Shown: positions 1-7,187 of the stretch, piece by piece
Layout of the letters: each line of letters starts with the position of its first letter
Numbering within the stretch: position 1 is the first letter of the stretch
Source: Syntrophaceae bacterium UBA5619
GTDB taxonomy: Bacteria > Desulfobacterota > Syntrophia > Syntrophales > UBA5619
Length of the DNA: 10,901 nucleotides
Reading direction: 5' to 3'
Assembly: GCA_002424545.1 (NCBI GenBank)
Contig: DIKL01000033.1
Span: forward strand, 903-11,803
The notes under the pieces: model-generated
The model's input: the letters and a program-made list of their open reading frames with translations, nothing else
Told to the model about the DNA's origin: nothing
Database searches by the model: none
Program-made: the position numbers and the translations under genes

Positions 1-2
1 TG

Positions 3-419
3 GAGATCGCCGACATCTTCGTGATCAACAAGGCGGACCGCGACGGTTCTCACCAACTCTTGAACGAACTCATGGCCATGCTGAACATGGTCCCGGAATT
101 CCCCGGAGGATGGCGTCCGCCGGTGATCCGGATCGGAAACTGTTTCGACCCGGGACCTTTTGCCGAGAGCCTGGGGGAGCTTTCCGCGGCGATCAACGAT
201 CATTACCGGAGTCTCGTCGAAACGGATCTTCTGGGCGATCGAATGAAACGCAAGACGATGGTCGAAATTCACGAAGCGCTGCGCGACGCGATCCTGGCGC
301 CGATCCTGAAAGAGATGACGGAGAGCGGAGAGATGGAGGAGATCGCCGGCAAACTCTTGCGGAAGGAGACGGACCCCTACACGATCGCCGAAGAGGTCGC
401 CCGCCGCCGCCTGAAATGA
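3..419 (+). CDS. meaB: MeaB/ArgK-family GTPase, C-terminal part (5' end outside window)
   Basis: The 138 visible codons form the C-terminal half of a MeaB-type G3E GTPase. In this family the protein chaperones adenosylcobalamin-dependent methylmalonyl-CoA mutase, gating cofactor loading and protecting the enzyme. The reading frame is open from base 3 and opens with the G4 guanine-specificity motif NKAD (in EIADIFVINKADR). The family-typical WRPP strand follows, then a helical C-terminus (RMKRKTMVEIHEALRD and onward). The P-loop and switch regions would lie upstream, outside the window. The stretch after WRPP (IRIGNCFDPGPFAESLGEL) departs from the usual short 'GEGI' turn, so a divergent paralogue is possible. 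The TGA stop (417-419) lies inside the left arm of the palindrome at 415-498. The next gene encodes a corrinoid adenosyltransferase, which fits a B12-dependent mutase context. Confidence 0.85.
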   Translation, partial: EIADIFVINKADRDGSHQLLNELMAMLNMVPEFPGGWRPPVIRIGNCFDPGPFAESLGELSAAINDHYRSLVETDLLGDRMKRKTMVEIHEALRDAILAPILKEMTESGEMEEIAGKLLRKETDPYTIAEEVARRRLK

Positions 420-498
420 CCATGAGGTCAGGTCTTGAAATTTAGCATTTCGTTCATAAATTACAGCAAACGCTAAATTTCAAGACCCCATGGTCATT
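415..498. repeat. 84-nt imperfect palindrome (REP/MITE-like) between meaB and cobO
   Basis: The inner arms GGTCTTGAAATTTAGC (431-446) and its exact complement (472-487) enclose a 25-nt AT-rich loop. The outer arms AATGACCATG (415-424) and CATGGTCATT (489-498) are also perfectly complementary. The arms differ only where the left one carries AGGTC twice in tandem (425-434) and the right one has the equivalent of a single GGGTC. The left arm contains the meaB stop codon and the right arm ends one base before the cobO ATG, so the element fills the whole intergenic space. No T-run follows, so it is not an obvious intrinsic terminator. The size, AT-rich core and terminal symmetry resemble REP or miniature transposable elements mobilised in trans. 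The family assignment is inference, because only one copy is in the window. Confidence 0.8.
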
Positions 499-499
499 C

Positions 500-1060
500 A
501 TGAGACGCGATATGGAAGAAACGGTCATCCGCGGACACAAAGCCAGAGGACTCGTCCAGGTCTATACCGGAAACGGCAAGGGGAAAACGACGGCCGCCTT
601 CGGCCAGGCGTTGCGCGCCGTCGGTCAGGGATTCCGTGTCTGCGTCATCCAGTTCATGAAGGGAAGAAAATACGGGGAATTTCTGGCCGCCGAACGCTGC
701 CTCCCGAACCTCACCATTCACCTCTCCGGCCTGGACAGCTTCGTCATGAGGGACAATCCCGAGCCGGTGGACATTGAACTCGCAAGGCGGGGACTCGCCA
801 TGGCCCGCGAAGCGATTTCCTCCGGAAATTACGACATGGTGATCCTCGATGAGATCAACGTGGCGGTTGACTTCAAGCTGATTCCCCGGGACGAGGTCAT
901 CGACGTCATCCGAAACAAACCCGTCGCGGTCGATCTCATCCTCACCGGTCGCTATGCCGCGCCGGAGATCATCGCACTGGCCGACACGGTGAGCGAGGTT
1001 CGCGAAATCAAGCACCACTACAGCGCCGGGATCAAAGACCGCGCCGGGATCGAATACTAA
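500..1060 (+). CDS. cobO: Corrinoid adenosyltransferase (cob(I)alamin adenosyltransferase, CobO/BtuR type)
   Basis: This is a 186-aa enzyme that transfers the adenosyl group of ATP to cob(I)alamin or cobinamide to give the coenzyme B12 form, in the cytoplasm. The length matches the CobA/CobO/BtuR family (about 180-200 aa). The P-loop TGNGKGKTTAAFG begins near residue 23. A Walker-B-like strand YDMVILDEIN lies at 111-120. The C-terminus has the family signature LILTGR (147-151) followed by HHYSAGIKDRAGIEY. The partner substrate pathway links to MeaB upstream, which services a B12-dependent mutase. No Shine-Dalgarno precedes the ATG at 500, because the palindrome runs up to base 498. The in-frame ATG at 512 (MEETVIRG) has only a weak GAGA upstream and is an equally possible start. 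The stop codon overlaps the next start (TAATG). Confidence 0.93.
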   Translation: MRRDMEETVIRGHKARGLVQVYTGNGKGKTTAAFGQALRAVGQGFRVCVIQFMKGRKYGEFLAAERCLPNLTIHLSGLDSFVMRDNPEPVDIELARRGLAMAREAISSGNYDMVILDEINVAVDFKLIPRDEVIDVIRNKPVAVDLILTGRYAAPEIIALADTVSEVREIKHHYSAGIKDRAGIEY

Positions 1061-1794
1061 TGGAATTGTCCGTCATCGCATCGGGAAGCAACGGCAACTG
1101 TTGTCTGATCCGTTCCAACGGAACCTCCGTTTTGTTTGACGCCGGCAAAAGCTTCGGGGAAACGGCCAGACGGATGGCCGCCCTGGGGAAGGATATCCGG
1201 AATGTGGATGGAATCGTTCTGTCCCACGCCCACGGAGACCATTACCAGGGGATCGGGCCGATCGCGAGAAGGCTCCGCGTCCCCGTCTATGTTCGGCAAG
1301 AGGTGTATTCGGCTTGCCGGAAGAGGCTGGGCCCGGTGGACGTCCGCCATTTCGACGGCAGTTTCCGGATCAGAGACTTGATGATTACTCCGATAGAAAC
1401 CGCCCACGATGTCGCCTCTTGCGGGTTTGTCGTCGGCCGGTTCGGGATCTTCACGGATACCGGGTGCGTCACCGCCCAAATGCGGGAGGTCATTCCGGAC
1501 CTCGACGCCGTGCTGCTGGAATCGAATTACGATGAGGAGATGCTGATGAACGGACCTTATCCCCGCCATCTCAAGGAGAGAATCGCCTCCGACTTCGGCC
1601 ATCTCAGCAATGACGACGCAGGCGATTTCATCTGCCGGCATGGAAGACATCTGTCGATGGTTTTTCTGGCGCACCTGTCCGAGAAGAACAACAGCGCGGA
1701 AAAGGTGAAGGAAACCTTTGAATCGCTCAACTCCGATCAACCGTACGTCGTCTGTTCCCGATTCAGGGAAACCGGAACATACCGGCTCGACTGA
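1060..1794 (+). CDS. Metallo-beta-lactamase-fold hydrolase, YycJ/WalJ-like
   Basis: This is a 244-aa cytoplasmic protein of the MBL-fold YycJ/WalJ group. Members are dinuclear-metal hydrolases, proposed 5'-3' exonucleases or phosphodiesterases; the substrate here is unknown. It opens with the glycine/serine-rich strand SVIASGSNGNCCLI. It carries the metal-binding motif SHAHGDH (residues 55-61: H56, H58, D60, H61), then H116 (TAHD), the bridging-aspartate region TDTG (132-135), and H205 in LAHLSEKNN. The family-specific segments ESNYDEEML, GPYPRHLKERI and GHLSNDDAG are all present, so the protein looks complete and active. It has no signal peptide or membrane segment. The start overlaps the cobO stop by one base, implying translational coupling. 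A strong terminator follows directly, so this is the last gene of the unit. Confidence 0.9.
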   Translation: MELSVIASGSNGNCCLIRSNGTSVLFDAGKSFGETARRMAALGKDIRNVDGIVLSHAHGDHYQGIGPIARRLRVPVYVRQEVYSACRKRLGPVDVRHFDGSFRIRDLMITPIETAHDVASCGFVVGRFGIFTDTGCVTAQMREVIPDLDAVLLESNYDEEMLMNGPYPRHLKERIASDFGHLSNDDAGDFICRHGRHLSMVFLAHLSEKNNSAEKVKETFESLNSDQPYVVCSRFRETGTYRLD

Positions 1795-1815
1795 TTTGTC
1801 CGGGAAATCGATGCA

Positions 1816-1850
1816 AAAAGCCCCGGCAATCCGAGATCGCCGGGGCTTTT
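1816..1850. terminator. Bidirectional intrinsic terminator between convergent operons
   Basis: A 12-bp perfect stem AAAAGCCCCGGC (1816-1827) and GCCGGGGCTTTT (1839-1850) encloses an 11-nt loop. The plus strand reads GCCGGGGC followed by four T. The minus strand reads GCCGGGGC followed by five T. It lies 22 nt after the stop of the MBL hydrolase gene and about 84 nt beyond the stop of the convergent HoxU-like gene, so it can end transcription from both sides. Confidence 0.92.
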
Positions 1851-1866
1851 CCTTCCTTCCATGCAG

Positions 1867-1888
1867 GACCCCTCGTCCCGTCGGGGTC
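1867..1888. other. Secondary hairpin between the terminator and the HoxU-like gene
   Basis: GACCCC (1867-1872) pairs with GGGGTC (1883-1888) around a 10-nt loop. A second tight hairpin, CCGCTA-TTT-TAGCGG (1926-1940), straddles the stop codon of the minus-strand gene at 1934-1936. Neither has a T-run, so they may be mRNA 3'-end stabilisers or accessory stops ahead of the main terminator. The role is inferred. Confidence 0.35.
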
Positions 1889-1933
1889 ATTCATTCGCTC
1901 CCCGACGCGGACGCAAGCCACGGATCCGCTATT

Positions 1934-2653
1934 TTAGCGGCAACTGATGCAGACGGCCAGATCCTCCGCCGGGATCTCGGCCTTCCGGCTGATGTAGGCC
2001 AACTGATCCTCCGGTGCGAAGTAGCGCCCGCAGACCTTGCAGGTCTGCATCTTGAAGGTCCGGCCCCAGATCTTCCGGATATCGCCCTTTTCGCTGGTCT
2101 CCATCTCGATGTGACCGGTGGGGCAGACGTAGGCGCAGGCGCCGCAGCCGATGCAGGTCGAAGACTCTTCCTGGAACGGGGTGCAGACGTTCTTTTCCGT
2201 CCCCCGGTAGGAAAAACCGATGGCGCTGACGCCGACGATTTTCTCGCAGGTCCGGACGCACATCCGGCACAGGATGCACTTGACATTGTCCTTGTCCGGC
2301 GTGAATCTCGGCTCGGGCGCGACGCCCATCTCGGCCGCCATCTCCCTGAGCTGCTCCGACTCGGGGCAGCGCGCCAGCAGAAGCTGGAGCACCAGGCGAC
2401 GGACATTCATGACCCGTTCGCTCTTCGTGTCGACGGTCAACCCCTCGGCCACGGGATAAAGACAGGACGTCACGATGCGCGCCCTCTTCCCCTGCTTGGC
2501 CTCGACGACACAGAGACGGCAGGATCCCGTGGGTTCCAGGGACTCATGGTCGCACAGGGTCGGAATGACGATGCCGTTCTCCCGGGCAACCTCCAGAACG
2601 GTCCGCCCGGCCTCCGCTTCGATCTTCTTGTTGTCTATCGTCAGATTGATCAT
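1934..2653 (-). CDS. HoxU/NuoG-N-like iron-sulfur subunit with C-terminal CxxC pairs, no catalytic hydrogenase domain
   Basis: This 239-aa electron-transfer subunit resembles the N-terminal part of NuoG, HoxU, or HydA lacking its H-cluster. A plant-type [2Fe-2S] domain uses C34, C45, C48 and C64. Two [4Fe-4S] motifs follow: C126xxC129xxC132xxxC136 and C167xxC170xxC173xxxC177. The His/Cys cluster segment expected between them is degenerate: the region reads LLLARCPESEQLREMA with only C96, without the usual H...CxxC...C ligands. The C-terminus adds CKVCG (C205, C208) and ends CISCR (C235, C238), which looks like a zinc-ribbon or rubredoxin-like knuckle. A good Shine-Dalgarno, AAAGG, lies 7 nt before the ATG, and the upstream nuoF-like stop is 10 nt away. 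As last gene of the operon it probably carries electrons from the NuoF-like flavoprotein to an external acceptor such as ferredoxin (inference). Confidence 0.88.
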   Translation of the reverse strand: MINLTIDNKKIEAEAGRTVLEVARENGIVIPTLCDHESLEPTGSCRLCVVEAKQGKRARIVTSCLYPVAEGLTVDTKSERVMNVRRLVLQLLLARCPESEQLREMAAEMGVAPEPRFTPDKDNVKCILCRMCVRTCEKIVGVSAIGFSYRGTEKNVCTPFQEESSTCIGCGACAYVCPTGHIEMETSEKGDIRKIWGRTFKMQTCKVCGRYFAPEDQLAYISRKAEIPAEDLAVCISCR

Positions 2654-2663
2654 TTTTCTACCT

Positions 2664-4520
2664 TTACCTCACGATGATGGCATCAAATTTACAACTTTCC
2701 CGACAAGCGCCGCACTTCGTGCACTTTGCCGGATCGATCTTGTGGACCTGCTTTCGTTCGCCGCTCGCCGCCCCGGTGGGGCAGACCTTGCTGCAGACCG
2801 TACAGCCGGTGCACTTCTCGGGATCGACACTGTAGGTGATCAGATCCTTACAGACGCCCGCGGGACAGCGCTTGTCCTTGATGTGGGCCACGTACTCGTC
2901 GCGGAAGTAGCGGATCGTGCTGAGGACCGGGTTCGGGGCGCTGTTCCCGAGGGCGCACAGCGCGCCGTCGAGAATCCCCTTGGAAATCTTCTCCAGGAGT
3001 TCCACGTCCCCCTCCTGACCCTTCCCCTCGGTGATGTCCACCAGGATGTCCCGCATCCGCCGGATCCCTTCCCGACAGGGGACGCACTTCCCGCAGGACT
3101 CCGAAACGAGGAAGTTGGTGAAGTACTTAGCGATGTTCACCATGCAGGTTTGATCGTCCATGACGATCATGCCGCCGGAACCCATCATCGAGCCGATCTT
3201 CACCAGTTCGTCGAAATCGACCGGCAGGTCGAGGTGCTGCTCGGGGATGCAACCGCCCGAGGGACCGCCCGTCTGGATCGCCTTGAACTTCCGGCTATCG
3301 GGAATCCCGCCGCCGATCTCGAAGACGATCTCGCGGAGCGTCGTTCCCATCGGGACCTCGACGAGGCCCGTGTTGTTGATTTTGCCGACCAGCGAGAAGA
3401 TCTTTGTCCCCTTGCTTCCGGCCGTTCCCATGGAGGCGTACCAGTCGGCGCCCTTCTCGATGATGAACGGAACGTTGCCCCAGGTCTCGACGTTGTTGAG
3501 GTTCGTCGGCTTGTCGTAGAGCCCCTTGTGGGTCGCGTGGATATATTTCGCGCGGGGTTCGCCGGCCCTTCCCTCCAGCGAGGCGAAGAGCGCCGAGGAC
3601 TCGCCGCAGACAAACGCGCCGCCACCACGGTTGATCTTCACATCGAAGGAAAAGCCGCTCCCGAGGATGTTCTCGCCCAAGAGCCCCGCCTCGCGGGCCT
3701 GCTTCATCGCCAGCGTGATGTTCTTGACCGCCAGCGGATATTCGTTCCGGACGTAGATGTAGCCCTGGCTCGAACCGATCGCGTACGCGCCGATAATCAT
3801 CCCTTCGAGGACCAGATGGGGATTCCCCTCCAGAAGACTGCGGTCCATGTAGGCGCCGGGATCGCCCTCGTCGGCGTTGCAGATGACATACTTGGGCTCG
3901 CCCGCGGCCTTGCGGGTCTCGTCCCACTTCCAGCCGGCGGGAAAACCGCCGCCGCCCCGGCCCCGGAGGTTGGCCTTGATCACCTGCTGGATGACCTCCT
4001 CGGGCTTCATCTTCGAGAGGGCCTTCCCCAGAGCGCTGTAGCCGCCGATGGCCAGGTAGTCTTCGATCTTCTCCGGGTCGACCTTGCTGTTGAGGCCGAA
4101 GACGAGCCGGGTCTGCTTCTTGTAAAAGGGAACGTCGTCCTCATGGACGATCTTCTCGCCCGTGGCCGGATCGACGTAAAGCAGCCGTTCGATCACCTCT
4201 CCCTTCAGCAGGGTCTTGTCGATGATCTCGCCGGCGTCGCCCAACCCCACCCGCTGGTAGAAGATCTTCTCCGGGGAGATGACGACCATCGGACCCCGTT
4301 CGCAGAAGCCGTGGCAGCCGCTGGTCCGAAAATCGATCTTGTCGGTCAGATTCCGCTTGGCGAGCTCCTCGCGGAAGCCGTCCACCAGTTTTTGGGTCCC
4401 ATAGGCCAGACAGCCGGTACCGACGCACACCGTGATGCCGGGCTTCTTCGGATCGCGGCCGGCCTTGAGCCTCTCCTGTACGCTTTTCAGTTCTTCGAAG
4501 GATTTAATCTTACTCATCAT
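2664..4520 (-). CDS. NuoF/HydB/HndC-type NADH-binding flavoprotein subunit
   Basis: This 618-aa FMN- and NAD(P)H-binding subunit matches the HydB/HndC class found in electron-bifurcating hydrogenases and related enzymes. It has an N-terminal thioredoxin-like [2Fe-2S] domain (C32, C37, C69, C73). The complex I 51-kDa domain carries the FMN loop GRGGGGFPAG (187-196) and NADEGDPGAY (215-224). An SLBB-like region sits around 385-435, and the NuoF cluster motif ESCGKCVPCREG uses C476, C479 and C482 with C522. A C-terminal 2x[4Fe-4S] ferredoxin uses C570/573/576/580 and C600/603/606/610. RCPAGVC (C552, C557) is a further Cys pair typical of this class. Its length exceeds plain NuoF (about 430 aa) because of both extensions. 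The gene overlaps the nuoE-like gene. An AAGGG lies 9 nt before the ATG at 4520. An adjacent ATG at 4517 and an in-frame GTG at 4529 are alternative starts. Confidence 0.95.
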   Translation of the reverse strand: MMSKIKSFEELKSVQERLKAGRDPKKPGITVCVGTGCLAYGTQKLVDGFREELAKRNLTDKIDFRTSGCHGFCERGPMVVISPEKIFYQRVGLGDAGEIIDKTLLKGEVIERLLYVDPATGEKIVHEDDVPFYKKQTRLVFGLNSKVDPEKIEDYLAIGGYSALGKALSKMKPEEVIQQVIKANLRGRGGGGFPAGWKWDETRKAAGEPKYVICNADEGDPGAYMDRSLLEGNPHLVLEGMIIGAYAIGSSQGYIYVRNEYPLAVKNITLAMKQAREAGLLGENILGSGFSFDVKINRGGGAFVCGESSALFASLEGRAGEPRAKYIHATHKGLYDKPTNLNNVETWGNVPFIIEKGADWYASMGTAGSKGTKIFSLVGKINNTGLVEVPMGTTLREIVFEIGGGIPDSRKFKAIQTGGPSGGCIPEQHLDLPVDFDELVKIGSMMGSGGMIVMDDQTCMVNIAKYFTNFLVSESCGKCVPCREGIRRMRDILVDITEGKGQEGDVELLEKISKGILDGALCALGNSAPNPVLSTIRYFRDEYVAHIKDKRCPAGVCKDLITYSVDPEKCTGCTVCSKVCPTGAASGERKQVHKIDPAKCTKCGACRESCKFDAIIVR

Positions 4521-4983
4521 CAGTCGCACCCTTCTTCCCTAATTTCTTGAGAATCTTCGTCGATTTGGCAATATTCATGTGTCCGTGATACTCGCCGTTC
4601 ACCACCAGAACGGGCCCCAGGGCGCAGGCGCCGAGACAGCCGACCGTTTCGAAGGAGAACTCGAGGTCGGGCGTCGTATCGCCTTCCTTGATGCCCAGGA
4701 CATCCGAAATGTTGCGGGCGATCAGCTCGGCGCCGCGCACGTGGCAGGCCGTCCCCATGCAGAGGCTCAATTGATAGCGTCCCTTGGGCTTGAGGCTGAA
4801 GGCCTTGTAAAACGTCACCACCTCGTAAACGCGGCTGATCGGCACGCTGAGGTTGGCACTGACCGAGCACAGGGCATCCTTGGGCAGATAGTTGAACTCC
4901 CTCTGGACATCCTGAAGGATGGGAACCAGGTAACTCTTGTCCCCGCTGTATCGCTGAATGATTTCCTTAACCTTTTCTTCCAT
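4510..4983 (-). CDS. NuoE/HydC/HndA-like [2Fe-2S] thioredoxin-fold subunit
   Basis: This 157-aa subunit is the usual partner of NuoF-type flavoproteins. It relays electrons to or from the FMN of the NADH-binding subunit. An N-terminal helical bundle (EIIQRYSGDKSYLVPILQDV) is followed by the thioredoxin-like domain with cluster ligands C75 and C80 (CMGTAC) and C116 and C120 (CLGAC). The helix VPISRVYEVVTFYKAF is characteristic of the family. Its length matches NuoE/HydC (about 150-165 aa) and the gene is complete. GAGG lies 9 nt before the ATG. It sits 37 nt after the porB stop and overlaps the nuoF-like start by about 11 nt, so the three diaphorase genes are likely translated together as a module at the 3' end of the por operon. 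Confidence 0.95.
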   Translation of the reverse strand: MEEKVKEIIQRYSGDKSYLVPILQDVQREFNYLPKDALCSVSANLSVPISRVYEVVTFYKAFSLKPKGRYQLSLCMGTACHVRGAELIARNISDVLGIKEGDTTPDLEFSFETVGCLGACALGPVLVVNGEYHGHMNIAKSTKILKKLGKKGATDDE

Positions 4984-5020
4984 TCTCGTTAACCTCGTCT
5001 TAAGATGGTGTTTCCGGCGG

Positions 5021-6019
5021 TCACACCCCCCGCGGGGCTCTGAGCGATTCCCGGGATTTGGAGTGCTTCACCTTGATCATCAATGCCTCCCACTCGATGT
5101 CGACCCGTTCCTGGATGACCCGGATCTGGTCCGGCGTGAGGTGACGGAACCGCCCCTGTCCCTTGAGATAGTCCTGAACGGGGCGCCGCTTCTCGGGGAC
5201 CTCCACGGTGAGGCGGTACTTTCCGTCCTCCACCTCATAGAGCGGGAAGATTCCCGTTTCGAGGGCGAGGCGACCCATTTTGATACAGGTCTCGGAGGTG
5301 GAACGCCATCCCGTCGGGCAGGCGACAAAGCAGTGGATGTAGGAGGGCCCCTTCACCTGGCGGGCCTTCTTCACCTTGTTCATGAAATCGATCGGATAGC
5401 TCGGAGTGGCCGTGGCCACGTAGGGCAGGTTGTGGGCGACCATGATCTCCGCGAGGTTCTTCTTCCACACCTGGTTGCCGGGGATCTTCTTGCCGGCGGG
5501 CGCGGTCGTCGTCGCAGCCAGGAACGGGGTCCCGCTGGAGCGCTGGATGCCCGTATTCATGTATGCTTCGTTGTCGAAGCAGACGTAGAGCATGTCATGC
5601 CCACGCTCCATCGCGCCGGAGAGCGCCTGGAAGCCGATGTCCATCGTCCCGCCGTCGCCGCCAATGGCGACCGACTTGATCCGCCGGTCGGCGACCTTGC
5701 CCTTGCGCCGCAGCGCCGTCAAACCCGCTTCGACCCCTGATCCCACCGCCGCGGAGTTGGGAAAGGCCACGTGGATCCAGGGGAGTTTCCAGGCCGTGGT
5801 CGGATAGAGGCTGGAGATGACCTCCATGCATCCGGTCGCATTGGTGATGACCGTATCCTTTCCCAAGGCCTTGCACATCAGCCGGATCGCCAACGCCTCG
5901 CCGCACCCCTGACAGGCGCGGTGCCCGCCGACGAAAAACTCCTCCTTGCTGACGAGCTTCGGCGCATAAATTTCGAAGTTCTCGATAATACTCTTAGGGT
6001 TTTTCATTGCCGTATTCAT
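5021..6019 (-). CDS. porB: Pyruvate/2-oxoacid:ferredoxin oxidoreductase, beta subunit
   Basis: This 332-aa subunit binds thiamine diphosphate and the proximal [4Fe-4S] cluster of a CoA-acylating 2-oxoacid:ferredoxin oxidoreductase. Cluster ligands are C36 and C39 (ACQGCG), C64 and probably C234 (ACPTGW), matching PorB spacing. The ThDP/Mg motif runs from GDGG (121-124) to DNEAYMNTG (149-157). The segment NTGIQRSSGTPF followed by TTTAPAGK favours pyruvate as substrate over branched-chain or 2-oxoglutarate acids, but this is not decisive. The start codon overlaps the porA stop as TAATG, with GGAG and AGGGG just upstream. An in-frame ATG at 6007 is an alternative. The mature complex is cytoplasmic and oxygen-sensitive. 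Confidence 0.95.
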   Translation of the reverse strand: MNTAMKNPKSIIENFEIYAPKLVSKEEFFVGGHRACQGCGEALAIRLMCKALGKDTVITNATGCMEVISSLYPTTAWKLPWIHVAFPNSAAVGSGVEAGLTALRRKGKVADRRIKSVAIGGDGGTMDIGFQALSGAMERGHDMLYVCFDNEAYMNTGIQRSSGTPFLAATTTAPAGKKIPGNQVWKKNLAEIMVAHNLPYVATATPSYPIDFMNKVKKARQVKGPSYIHCFVACPTGWRSTSETCIKMGRLALETGIFPLYEVEDGKYRLTVEVPEKRRPVQDYLKGQGRFRHLTPDQIRVIQERVDIEWEALMIKVKHSKSRESLRAPRGV

Positions 6020-7185
6020 TATCCCCTCACTCCGTAAATTTCGTATCGTTCTGAAAGTTTTCCCTTGGCCGCGCGCCGGACCATGTCCATGAATCCTTCC
6101 ACGGTCACGTCCCGTCCGCCCAGACCGATGATGTAGTTGACAATCTTCGGACGTTTCGGCTGATCGTAGAGCGCGGAGCGGATCTCCGAGAAGACCGGGC
6201 CGCCCGGACCGCCGAAGGAGATGGCGCGGTCCGTCACGGCCAGAACCTTGATGCCTTTGACCGCCTTTTTCAGTTCGTCGAAGGGAAAGGGTCTCCAGAG
6301 CTTGATCTTCAGAAGGCCGACCTTGACGCCCTGCTCGCGCAGCTCGTCGACGGCGATTTCCGCCGTCTCACCCATCGACCCCATCGTCAGGAGGGCAATA
6401 TCTGCATCCTCGGTCCGATAGGATTGGATCGGCTCATATTTTCGGCCGAACTGCTTTTCCCAGTCCTTCCAGACCTCTTTGACGACCTTGATGGAGTTGA
6501 CCAGGGCCACATCCTTGGATTTCTGCGCCTCGGCGTAGATCTCCGGCATGCCCAGCGTACCCATGGAAACGATATTGTCGGGGTGAAGAGCCGCGTAAGG
6601 GACATAAGCCGGCAGGAACCTGTCCACCTCTTCCTGTTCGGGCATGATGATCGGCTCGACCATGTGGGTCAATTGGAAACCGTCCATGTTGACGTTGACG
6701 GGGAGCATGACCCTCCGGTCCTCGCCAACCTTGAAGGCCTGGATGGTCATGTCGACCACTTCCTGGCCGTTGTCGGCGAAGAAAGAGATCCAACCCGTGT
6801 CGCGCATCGGCATGATGTCGCTGTGGTCGTTCCAGATGTTGATCGGACCGGAGACGGCGCGGTTGGCGATGATCATCACGATCGGCAGGCGCATCGCCGA
6901 GGCGATCGGCAGAACCTCGCTCATGTAGAGGAGCCCCTGGGAGCTCGTCGCGGTCACGACACGGGCGCCCGTCCCCGCGGCCCCGATCGCGGCGCTCAGC
7001 GCGGAGTGCTCGGATTCCACCGTGATGAAGGATGCGTCCACCCGGCCTTCGTGGACGATGTCCGACAGATGTTCGGCCACGTGGGACTGAGGTGTGATGG
7101 GATAGACCGCCGCCACATCAAATTTGCAGAGTGCGGCCGCTTCCGCGGACGCAATCGCTACTTCCATTCCTACTCGCTTGCCCAT
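6019..7185 (-). CDS. porA: Pyruvate/2-oxoacid:ferredoxin oxidoreductase, alpha subunit
   Basis: This 388-aa subunit carries the pyrimidine-binding and CoA-interacting domains of the enzyme. The N-terminus has YPITPQS (28-34). The conserved glutamate region ESEHSALSAAIGAAGTG (57-73) follows, then the TATSSQGLLYM loop (79-88). DHSDIMPMRDTGW (120-132) and the C-terminal TMGSMGETA (267-275) match PorA, and the length is normal for the family. The ATG at 7185 is preferred because TGAGGAGG lies 7 nt upstream. A TTG at 7191 in the same frame would add two residues. The porD stop lies 2 nt before this start. With porB it forms the catalytic heart of the complex. Confidence 0.95.
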   Translation of the reverse strand: MGKRVGMEVAIASAEAAALCKFDVAAVYPITPQSHVAEHLSDIVHEGRVDASFITVESEHSALSAAIGAAGTGARVVTATSSQGLLYMSEVLPIASAMRLPIVMIIANRAVSGPINIWNDHSDIMPMRDTGWISFFADNGQEVVDMTIQAFKVGEDRRVMLPVNVNMDGFQLTHMVEPIIMPEQEEVDRFLPAYVPYAALHPDNIVSMGTLGMPEIYAEAQKSKDVALVNSIKVVKEVWKDWEKQFGRKYEPIQSYRTEDADIALLTMGSMGETAEIAVDELREQGVKVGLLKIKLWRPFPFDELKKAVKGIKVLAVTDRAISFGGPGGPVFSEIRSALYDQPKRPKIVNYIIGLGGRDVTVEGFMDMVRRAAKGKLSERYEIYGVRG

Positions 7186-7187
7186 CC

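Noticed and set aside
2475..4550. 691-codon open frame on the plus strand opposite the nuoF-like gene
   Set aside because: It lies antisense to a fully recognisable conserved gene, has repetitive Leu/Asp/Arg-rich composition typical of GC-rich shadow frames, and has no recognisable domain.
5028..5037. CCCCGCGGGG palindrome at the 3' end of porB as a terminator
   Set aside because: It is only a short self-complementary core inside the last porB codons with no T-run, and the downstream nuoE-like gene is closely spaced in the same direction.
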